NCBI RefSeq assembly: GCF_019747315.1
Contig: NZ_JAIEQY010000180.1
Location: forward strand, 1 to 59,513
Direction: 5' to 3'
DNA: 59,513 nucleotides
Source: Roseococcus sp.
GTDB taxonomy: Bacteria; Pseudomonadota; Alphaproteobacteria; Acetobacterales; Acetobacteraceae
Shown: piece after piece, positions 53,186-59,513 of the stretch
Layout: each line of letters begins with the position of its first letter
How positions within the stretch are numbered: the first letter of the stretch is position 1
Notes under the pieces: model-generated
Database searches by the model: none
What the model saw: only the letters and a program-made list of their open reading frames with translations
What the model was told of the DNA's origin: nothing
Made by a program: the position numbers and the translations under genes

Positions 53186-54184
53186 ATGAACAGGCGCCAC
53201 ATCCTGGCCGCAAGCCTCGCCACCCCCTTCATCCGGCCCGCCGGCGCGCAGACCCTGGTGCGCGCCTCGCTGCGCCTGAAATGGCTGACGCAGGCGCAAT
53301 TCGCCGGCTTCTACGTGGCGCTGCAAAAGGGCTATTACCGCGAGGCCGGCATCGACCTCACCATCAACCCGGGCGGGCCGAACATCCTGACCGAGAACCT
53401 GGTTGCCTCGGGGGCAGACACCTTCGGCCTTTCCGGTGGCACGGACAGCGTCTTCGCGGCGCGCGAGCGCAGCCTGCCCATCGTCTGCGTGGGCGTGATG
53501 CACCAGCAGACGCCCTTCGTCTTCGTGGCGCGCGCCGACGGGCCCATCCGCACGCTGGCCGATTTCCGCGGCAAGACCATCACCACATGGTTCACCGGCG
53601 CCAACTTTGTGCTGCTGGGCATGCTGGCGCAGGCGGGGCTCAGCCGCACCGACTTCACCATGCAGCCGCAGCAGGTGAGCGTGCAGCCCTTCGTGGACCG
53701 CCAAGTGGATGTCGTCACCGCCACCCGCTACAACGAGTTCTTCACGCTGATGAACCGGGTGGGTCGCGACAACCTCCGCAGCTTCGTGCCCGATGAGCAC
53801 GGCATCACCTTCCCGCGCGACACCGTCATCGTCAGCGAGCAGACGGCGCGCGACCGCCCGCAGATGGTGCAGGGCTTCCTGCGCGCCACCATTCGCGGCT
53901 GGCGCGATGCGCTGGCCGACAACAAGGCCGGCGTAGATGCCGTGATGTCCGTCGCCCCCACGCTCAACCGCCCCCATCAGGAATTCATGCTGGTGGAGGC
54001 CGGAAAGCTGATGGTGGCGGGCGGCGCCGCGCGGAACGGCCTGTTCTGGATTGACCGCCCGGTCATCCAGGCCGCGCATGATTTCTTCTTGCGCAACGAG
54101 GTGATCAAGACGCCGCTCGACCTCGCAGCCGCCTACAATTCCAGCTTCCTGGAGGCCCTGCCGGTGGCGGACCGCATGGCATGA
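53186..54184 (+). CDS. ABC transporter substrate-binding protein, NMT1/THI5-like
   Basis: A 332-residue periplasmic receptor. Signal peptide MNRRHILAASLATPFIRPAGA is cut near residue 21. VRASLRLKWLTQAQFAGFYV and GYYREAGIDLTINPGGPNIL are typical of the NMT1/THI5 (HMP-precursor, pyrimidine) receptor group. Relatives bind formylaminopyrimidine, nitrogen heterocycles or sulfonates. Its start has a Shine-Dalgarno (GGAGA). Confidence 0.9.
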   Translation: MNRRHILAASLATPFIRPAGAQTLVRASLRLKWLTQAQFAGFYVALQKGYYREAGIDLTINPGGPNILTENLVASGADTFGLSGGTDSVFAARERSLPIVCVGVMHQQTPFVFVARADGPIRTLADFRGKTITTWFTGANFVLLGMLAQAGLSRTDFTMQPQQVSVQPFVDRQVDVVTATRYNEFFTLMNRVGRDNLRSFVPDEHGITFPRDTVIVSEQTARDRPQMVQGFLRATIRGWRDALADNKAGVDAVMSVAPTLNRPHQEFMLVEAGKLMVAGGAARNGLFWIDRPVIQAAHDFFLRNEVIKTPLDLAAAYNSSFLEALPVADRMA

Positions 54185-54936
54185 AGCCAATGGCGATGGC
54201 CGCACTCCGCCTGCTGGGCGGGGTGATCCTGGCGGGCCTGGTCTGGGAGGCGGTGGTGGTGGGCTTCGGCATCCGCCCGCATCTGCTGCCGCGCCTGTCG
54301 GAAATCCTCGCCGCCATCGCCTTCACGCCCGGCGCCTATTGGGCCGGGCTGCAACGCACCGCCGCCGAGACGCTGATCGGCTTCGCCGCCGGCACGGTGG
54401 TGGGCATCGTAAACGGACTGATCTTCTTTCGCGCGCCGCTGCTGCGCGACATGCTGCTGCCGGTCTTCATCGTCTCGCAGACCATCCCGGTCATCGCCTT
54501 CGGCGCGCTGGTGGTGATGTGGTTCGGCAATACGTTGCTGGCCAAGGCTGTCATCGCCTTCTACCTGACCTTCTTCCCGGTGACGGTGAACACGCTGCTC
54601 GGACTGAACAGCGTGGACCCGCGGCAGGTGGCGCTGCTGCGCAGCTTCGGCGCTACTCCGCGGCAGATCCTGTTTCGCCTGCAACTGCCCATGGCGCTGC
54701 CGCAGATCTTCGTGGCGCTGCGGCTCGGCGCCTCGCTCAGCCTGGTCGGCGCCATCGTGGGCGAGTGGTTCGGCGACAACACCGGCATCGGCGTGCTGCT
54801 GCTCCAAGCCATGTACAATGAGAGCGTGGTGGCGCTCTGGGCCGCCATCCTTTGCGCCGCCCTGCTGGGCACGGGCTTCTACGCGCTGGTCGCCTGGGCC
54901 GAGCGGCGCATCGTCTTCTGGGGAGCCGAGCAGTGA
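54181..54936 (+). CDS. ABC transporter permease (SsuC/ThiX-like), first of two
   Basis: A 251-residue permease with about six membrane segments and the EAA-type loop (LLGLNSVDPRQVALLRSFGA, then TPRQILFRLQLPMALPQIFV). It overlaps the receptor gene (ATGA) and the second permease (GTGA). Confidence 0.92.
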   Translation: MKPMAMAALRLLGGVILAGLVWEAVVVGFGIRPHLLPRLSEILAAIAFTPGAYWAGLQRTAAETLIGFAAGTVVGIVNGLIFFRAPLLRDMLLPVFIVSQTIPVIAFGALVVMWFGNTLLAKAVIAFYLTFFPVTVNTLLGLNSVDPRQVALLRSFGATPRQILFRLQLPMALPQIFVALRLGASLSLVGAIVGEWFGDNTGIGVLLLQAMYNESVVALWAAILCAALLGTGFYALVAWAERRIVFWGAEQ

Positions 54937-55673
54937 ATGCCCGCTCCGCCGTACGCGGCGCGGTGGGCATGGTGATCATCCTGGCGATCTGGGAGACGCT
55001 GGCGCGCGGTCTGGCGCTGCCCGCCTATACCCTGCCGGCGGTGAGCCAGATCCTCGCCGCCGTGGCCGAGCACCGCAAGGCGCTGCAGGCGGCGGCCCTG
55101 GTGACGGGCTTCGAGGCGGTGACGGGCTATGTCATCGGCGCCCTGGCGGGGTTGGCGGTGGCCACGCTCCTCATCCTCGCGCGGCCCTTGCGGGCGACGG
55201 CGCTGCCCTTGCTGCTCGCCATCAACTCCGTGCCGGTGGTGGCATGGTCCCCGCTCGTGCTGCTGTGGTTCGGCATGGGGGTCGCGTCCAAGATCGTCAT
55301 GGTGGCGCTGGCGGTGGGCTTCACCGTCTTCCTCAGCGCGCTGGCGGGTTTCGACCGGGTGGATCGGCGCAGCGTGGATCTGATGCGCAGCTTCGGCGCC
55401 GGGCGTTTCGGCATCTTCTGGCGGCTGCGCCTTCCGGCGGCCCTGCCGTTGATCGCGGCGGGGCTGCGCGTCGCCACCGTGCGGAGCCTGATCGTCGCCA
55501 TCGTCACGGAGATGCTGGGCGCCTATGGCGGGCTCGGCTGGATCATCTACCAATCCGTCACGCTGATTGATTTCGTGCAGGTCTGGGCCGCCATCCTTGT
55601 CGCCTCCACGCTCAGCCTCGCCTTCTTCGGCCTGGTCGGTGCGCTCGAGCGGCGCCTGATCTTCTGGCGATGA
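54933..55673 (+). CDS. ABC transporter permease (SsuC/ThiX-like), second of two
   Basis: A 246-residue permease homologous to the first, with the loop AGFDRVDRRSVDLMRSFGAG and FGIFWRLRLPAALPLIAAGL. I use the GTG at 54933, overlapping the previous stop. Two different permeases indicate a heterodimeric channel, as in ThiXYZ-related and pyrimidine-precursor importers. Confidence 0.9.
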   Translation: MNARSAVRGAVGMVIILAIWETLARGLALPAYTLPAVSQILAAVAEHRKALQAAALVTGFEAVTGYVIGALAGLAVATLLILARPLRATALPLLLAINSVPVVAWSPLVLLWFGMGVASKIVMVALAVGFTVFLSALAGFDRVDRRSVDLMRSFGAGRFGIFWRLRLPAALPLIAAGLRVATVRSLIVAIVTEMLGAYGGLGWIIYQSVTLIDFVQVWAAILVASTLSLAFFGLVGALERRLIFWR

Positions 55674-56974
55674 GCGCGCCCATGCGTCAGATGCATCTCG
55701 GCCTGTTCCTGCTGGGCACCGGCAGCCATGTGGCCGGCTGGCGCATGCCGGGCGCGGTAACGAGCTTCCAGGACATCCACGCCATCCAGCAAATGGCGGC
55801 GACGGCCGAGCGCGGTTGCTTCGACCTCATCTTCATGGGCGACAATCTCTACGCCGACCCCGGCGCGCACCCCTCCTACACGCTCCGCCTGGAACCGCTG
55901 ACCATGCTGGCGGCGCTGGCGATGACGACGACGCATATCGGCCTGGGCGCCACCGTCGCGACCACCTACAGCGACCCCTGGAGCGTGGCCCGCGCCTTCG
56001 CCTCGCTCGACCACATCAGCGGCGGGCGGGCGGCCTGGAATGCGGTGACGGGATCGAGCGCGCAGGCCGCGCCGAATTTCGGCCGCACCCATCCCAACCA
56101 CGCCGAGCGCTACGCCATCGCCGCCGAATTCGTGGATGTGGTGCGCGGCCTCTGGGATGGTTGGGAAGATGACGCGCTGGTGGCGAACCGCGCGACGGGC
56201 CTCTATCTCGACCCCGCCAAGCTGCACCCGCTCAACCATGAGGGCGTGCATTTCTCGGTGAAGGGACCGCTCAACATCGGCCGCGCGCCGCAGGGCAGGC
56301 CCGTCATCCTGCAGGCAGGCGGTTCCGAGGCGGGGCTCGACCTGGCCGCGCGCACGGCCGATGTGGTCTTCGCCGTGGTGCAGGATTTCGACGAGGCGCG
56401 CGGGCAGTACCAGGCGCTGAAATCCCGCCTGGGCGCGCATGGACGCCGCCCGCAGGATGTCGCCGTGCTGCCCGGCGTCATGCCCATCGTGGGCCGCACC
56501 GAGCGCGAGGCGCTGGACAAGCTGGCCCAGCTGCAAGGCTTCATCAGCCCGGGCAATGCACTGCAATTGCTGCAGGACCGGCTGGGCATCGACCTCACGG
56601 GGCAGGACATGGACGCCCCGCTCCGTGACCTGCCGCTGCATGATGGCGGCCATGGCTTCGCCCGCACCCTGCTGAGCAAGGCGCGGCGCGACAACCTCAC
56701 CTTGCGCGATGTCTACAACCTGCTGGGGGCGGCGCGCGGCCATTGGGTGCTCTGCGGCGCGGCCGAGCAGGTGGCGGATACCTTGCAGCACTGGTTCGAG
56801 GGGGGCGCGGCCGATGGCTTCAACGTCATGCCCTCGCATTTCCCGGGCGGCATGGATGATTTTGTGGAGCTGGTGGTGCCCATCCTCCAGGCGCGCGGCC
56901 TTTTCCGCACACGCTACGAGGGGCGCACATTGCGGGATTCGCTGAGGCTCACCCGGCCGGAGCGAGGTGGCTGA
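55670..56974 (+). CDS. NtaA/SnaA/DmoA-family FMN-dependent monooxygenase
   Basis: A 434-residue bacterial-luciferase-like monooxygenase of the NtaA group (nitrilotriacetate, dimethyl sulfide, alkane-type substrates). Family segments include CFDLIFMGDNLYADPGAHPS, TTHIGLGATVATTYSDPWSV, ISGGRAAWNAVTGSS and GRPVILQAGGSEAGLDLAAR. It needs FMNH2 from a separate reductase, not seen nearby. The start overlaps the permease stop (ATGA). It may cleave C-N or C-S bonds of the imported compound. Confidence 0.92.
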   Translation: MSAPMRQMHLGLFLLGTGSHVAGWRMPGAVTSFQDIHAIQQMAATAERGCFDLIFMGDNLYADPGAHPSYTLRLEPLTMLAALAMTTTHIGLGATVATTYSDPWSVARAFASLDHISGGRAAWNAVTGSSAQAAPNFGRTHPNHAERYAIAAEFVDVVRGLWDGWEDDALVANRATGLYLDPAKLHPLNHEGVHFSVKGPLNIGRAPQGRPVILQAGGSEAGLDLAARTADVVFAVVQDFDEARGQYQALKSRLGAHGRRPQDVAVLPGVMPIVGRTEREALDKLAQLQGFISPGNALQLLQDRLGIDLTGQDMDAPLRDLPLHDGGHGFARTLLSKARRDNLTLRDVYNLLGAARGHWVLCGAAEQVADTLQHWFEGGAADGFNVMPSHFPGGMDDFVELVVPILQARGLFRTRYEGRTLRDSLRLTRPERGG

Positions 56975-57192
56975 TCGGCAGGCGACACTGGGTGTCCGTC
57001 TGACCGGCAGAGGGCCGCGCGCTCTTTCGATGCAAGTCTCGTCTACGCCACAGAGCTCCGCGTTGCGCAATTTCAGCCGGCGGTTGAGGATGGCCGCCAT
57101 CCACCACGCCCAGCCGGAATTCCGCACCCGGGCCCACCCAAGCCGGGCGCAGCCGCGTGCCGGCATCATCGCGGAGTGACACCTTGACCCTG
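56975..57192. other. Unassigned 218-bp interval
   Basis: A break in an otherwise continuous operon. Both strands hold short open frames (for example 56967-57179 plus) with no recognisable domain, and I see no strong terminator or promoter. It may be an intergenic promoter region for the alcohol dehydrogenase and hydratase genes, or a degraded gene. Confidence 0.35.
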
Positions 57193-58320
57193 ATGATCCT
57201 GCTGAACCGCATCCAGTTCGCGCATGGCGCGATCGCGGAGACCGCGGGCGAATTGGCGCTGGCGGGCATCACCAGGCCGCTCGTCATCACCGATACGGGC
57301 GTGGTCGCTGCCGGGCTGTGGGACCGGCTGCGCGCAACACTTCCCCCGGGCTTGCCGCTCGCCGTCTTTACCGATGTCCCACCCAACCCGACCGAGGCGG
57401 CGGTGCGCGCGGCCGTTGCCGCCTTCCACGCGCATGGCGCCGATGGCGTGCTGGCGCTGGGTGGCGGTTCGCCGATGGACCTGGCCAAGGCCGTGGCCCT
57501 GCTGGCGACCCATGGCGGCGGCTCGCTCGCCGCATTCTCGGTCGTCGAAGGTGGACTGGCGCGGATCACCGCGCGCGCCGCGCCCATCATCGCGGTGCCC
57601 ACGACCTCGGGCACGGGCAGCGAGGTCTCGCGCGGCGCGTTGATCGTGATGGAGGATGGCCGCAAGCTCTCCGTCGGCAGTCCGCATCTGATCCCCCGCG
57701 CGGCCATCTGCGATCCGGATCTTACCCTCGGCCTGCCGCCGCGCCTGACCGCAGGGACAGGCATGGATGCGCTGGCCCATGCCGTGGAGACGCTGTGCTC
57801 ACCGCGCGAGAACCCGATCGCCGATGCCATCGCGCGCGATGGGCTGGCGCGGGCCTGGGCGCATCTGCCCCGCGCCGTGGCCGATGGCCGCGACGCCGTG
57901 GCACGGCATCAGATGATGCTGGCCTCGGTGGAAGCGGCCCTGGCCTTCCAGAAGGGGCTGGGTGCGGTGCACGCGCTCTCGCATCCGCTGGGCGGCCTCG
58001 CGGTCTCGCCGCATCACGGCACGCTGAACGCGCTGCTGCTGCCGCATGTGCTGCGCTTCAACGCGCCGGCCATCGCCCCCGTTCTGCCGGTGCTGGGTGC
58101 GGCGATGGGCCTCGCGGATCACCGTGCGGAGGCCCTCGCAGATGCCATCTCCGCCATGTCCGAGCGCATCGGGCTGCCCGCGCGACTCTCGGCGCTGGCC
58201 GTCACGCCGGCGGATCTTGGCCCCCTTGCGGCGGCGGCGATGCGCGATCACCATCACCTGACAAATCCGCGCCGCGCCAGCGAGGCCGAGTATCTCGGCC
58301 TGTTGCAAGCGGCGTTCTGA
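57193..58320 (+). CDS. Iron-containing alcohol dehydrogenase, maleylacetate-reductase-like
   Basis: A 375-residue group III dehydrogenase. It has the NAD-binding [11 protein letters not shown] and [14 protein letters not shown]. Metal ligands occur in [13 protein letters not shown] (D, H), [12 protein letters not shown] (H) and [13 protein letters not shown] (H). The family includes maleylacetate reductase, which feeds ring-cleavage products into 3-oxoadipate, and alcohol dehydrogenases. I start at the ATG at 57193; a TTG at 57184 and an ATG at 57157 are alternatives. Confidence 0.9.
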   Translation: MILLNRIQFAHGAIAETAGELALAGITRPLVITDTGVVAAGLWDRLRATLPPGLPLAVFTDVPPNPTEAAVRAAVAAFHAHGADGVLALGGGSPMDLAKAVALLATHGGGSLAAFSVVEGGLARITARAAPIIAVPTTSGTGSEVSRGALIVMEDGRKLSVGSPHLIPRAAICDPDLTLGLPPRLTAGTGMDALAHAVETLCSPRENPIADAIARDGLARAWAHLPRAVADGRDAVARHQMMLASVEAALAFQKGLGAVHALSHPLGGLAVSPHHGTLNALLLPHVLRFNAPAIAPVLPVLGAAMGLADHRAEALADAISAMSERIGLPARLSALAVTPADLGPLAAAAMRDHHHLTNPRRASEAEYLGLLQAAF

Positions 58321-58331
58321 CGGGGGAAACC

Positions 58332-59513
58332 ATGGCCACCGAGCCACGGACGATGTTCGACAAGATCTGGGCGCGGCACCGCGTCCTGGAGCGCGAGGAC
58401 GGGCAGACGCTGCTCTATGTGGACCGCCACCTGGTGCATGACGGCTCCGCCCCCGCCTTCGAGATGCTGCGCGCGCGCGGCATGTCGCCCCGTGCGCCGG
58501 ACCGCATCTTCGCTACCCCCGACCACTATGTGCCGACCGACACGCGCGAGGTGAACGAGATCGCCAATGCCGAGCATCGCGGCATGGTGGAAGCGCTGGA
58601 ACGCCATGCGAAGGAAAGCGGCTTCCGGCTCTTCGGGCTGAAGGATGGCGGCCAGGGCATCGTGCATGTCGTCGGGCCCGAGACGGGGCTGAGCCAGCCC
58701 GGCATGCTCATCGTCTGCGGCGACAGCCATACCTCGACCCATGGCGCCTTGGGCGCCTTGGCCTTCGGCATCGGTTCGACCGAGGTGGCGCATGTGTTGG
58801 GCACGCAGACGCTGTGGCAGCGCAAGCCGAGGACGATGCGCATCACGGTCACCGGCGCGCTCGGCTTCGGCGTCACGGCCAAGGACGTGATCCTCGCCAT
58901 CATCGCCGAGATCGGCGCGGCGGGCGCCAATGGCCATGTGATTGAATATGCCGGCAGCGCCATCACCGGCCTCTCGATGGAGGGGCGGCTGACGCTGTGC
59001 AACATGTCCATCGAGGCGGGCGCGCGCGCCGGCATGGTGGCGCCGGACGAGACGACCTTCGCCTATCTCAAGGGCCGCGAATACGCGCCCGCCGATTGGG
59101 ACCTCGCCGTGGCGCGCTGGCGCGAATTGCCAAGCGACGCTGACGCCGTCTTCGATCGCGAGGTGGTGCTGGATGGCAGCGCCATCGCGCCCATGGTGAC
59201 CTGGGGCAACAGCCCCGAGGATGCCCTGCCCATCACCGCCCATCTGCCCGATCCGACGCAGGAGGCCGATGCCGAGCGCGCGGCGACGATCCGCGCCAAC
59301 TTCGCCTATATGGGCCTCTCGGCCGAGATGCCGCTGACCGACATCCAGGTGGATCGCGTCTTCATCGGCTCCTGCACCAATGGCCGCATCGAGGATCTTC
59401 GCGCCGCCGCCGCCGTGGCCCGCGGGCGCAGCGTGGCACCCGGCGTCATCGCCTGGGTTGTGCCTGGCTCCGCCCCGGTGAAGCGCCAGGCCGAGGCCGA
59501 AGGGCTGGACCGT
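58332..59513 (+). CDS. 3-isopropylmalate dehydratase large subunit family protein (LeuC-like), truncated by window edge
   Basis: An aconitase-superfamily subunit running off the window after 394 codons; the full family length is about 470. [33 protein letters not shown] (here as [20 protein letters not shown]), and [15 protein letters not shown] with a cluster-ligand Cys are clear. Its start is 11 bp after the alcohol dehydrogenase gene, so it belongs to the catabolic operon. It could be the leucine enzyme or a hydratase paralogue (citraconate or methylmaleate type). Whether leuD and leuB follow would distinguish these. Confidence 0.85.
   Translation, partial: MATEPRTMFDKIWARHRVLEREDGQTLLYVDRHLVHDGSAPAFEMLRARGMSPRAPDRIFATPDHYVPTDTREVNEIANAEHRGMVEALERHAKESGFRLFGLKDGGQGIVHVVGPETGLSQPGMLIVCGDSHTSTHGALGALAFGIGSTEVAHVLGTQTLWQRKPRTMRITVTGALGFGVTAKDVILAIIAEIGAAGANGHVIEYAGSAITGLSMEGRLTLCNMSIEAGARAGMVAPDETTFAYLKGREYAPADWDLAVARWRELPSDADAVFDREVVLDGSAIAPMVTWGNSPEDALPITAHLPDPTQEADAERAATIRANFAYMGLSAEMPLTDIQVDRVFIGSCTNGRIEDLRAAAAVARGRSVAPGVIAWVVPGSAPVKRQAEAEGLDR

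Noticed and set aside
56967-57179. Small plus-strand frame between the NtaA-type gene and the alcohol dehydrogenase
   Set aside because: Low-complexity Arg/Ser/Pro content, no ribosome-binding site and no recognisable domain; more likely intergenic.

Overview
The window is about 59.5 kb of very GC-rich DNA with tightly packed, often overlapping genes. It is almost certainly an alphaproteobacterial chromosome. The best clue is a circularly permuted two-piece tmRNA with the tag ANDNVREDMALAA at about 28.0-28.26 kb, supported by an alpha-type SspB, the ctpA-yibQ-rppH run and hflK-hflC-degP. The number of TRAP and ABC uptake systems suggests a Roseomonas/Roseococcus-like member of the Acetobacteraceae; that family assignment is inference.

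Layout. 0-3.2 kb: a solo transposase-type HTH protein, a trxB-LysR operon and a divergent Lrp regulator. 3.3-6.1 kb: a complete TRAP transporter. 6.2-15.2 kb (minus): a carbamoyl-phosphate synthase region in which carA and carB are separated by six genes (SDR, unknown protein, LysE exporter, three tiny membrane proteins) and followed by greA and threonine dehydratase. CarA carries an N-terminal helix-turn-helix domain. 15.3-19.6 kb: yqeY, then a four-gene overlapping operon (M81 protein, D-serine-dehydratase-like enzyme, two heterodisulfide-reductase-like Fe-S proteins). 19.8-21.4 kb: a gene graveyard where a decayed transketolase abuts a decayed TRAP permease. 21.4-37.0 kb: mostly housekeeping genes (rppH, yibQ, ctpA, sspB, ssrA, thyX, HD phosphohydrolase, PfkB kinase, Mrp/ApbC, hflKC, degP). 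37.0-59.5 kb: a large catabolic island.

The island has three operons. A plus-strand operon (37.5-45.8 kb) encodes MarR, an HpaB-type flavin monooxygenase, a full branched-chain-type ABC transporter, a DUF1185 protein and an enamidase-like amidohydrolase. A minus-strand operon (50.7-45.8 kb) encodes SDR, aminotransferase, alpha/beta hydrolase, M20 amidohydrolase and bicupin. A second plus-strand operon (51.6 kb onward) encodes an NMT1-type ABC transporter, class II aldolase, NtaA-type monooxygenase, iron alcohol dehydrogenase and a LeuC-type hydratase that runs off the window. A GntR regulator sits between the last two operons, and the motif TTGTRTGCAA occurs on both sides of it. Two importers, two flavin monooxygenases and two C-N ring or amide hydrolases together suggest uptake and degradation of one or more nitrogen-containing cyclic compounds. 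I cannot name the substrate.

Other notable structure: a terminator-like hairpin directly in front of carB, a promoter-embedded palindrome at carA, a family of long palindromic intergenic repeats, and a paralogous pair of about 90-residue membrane proteins.
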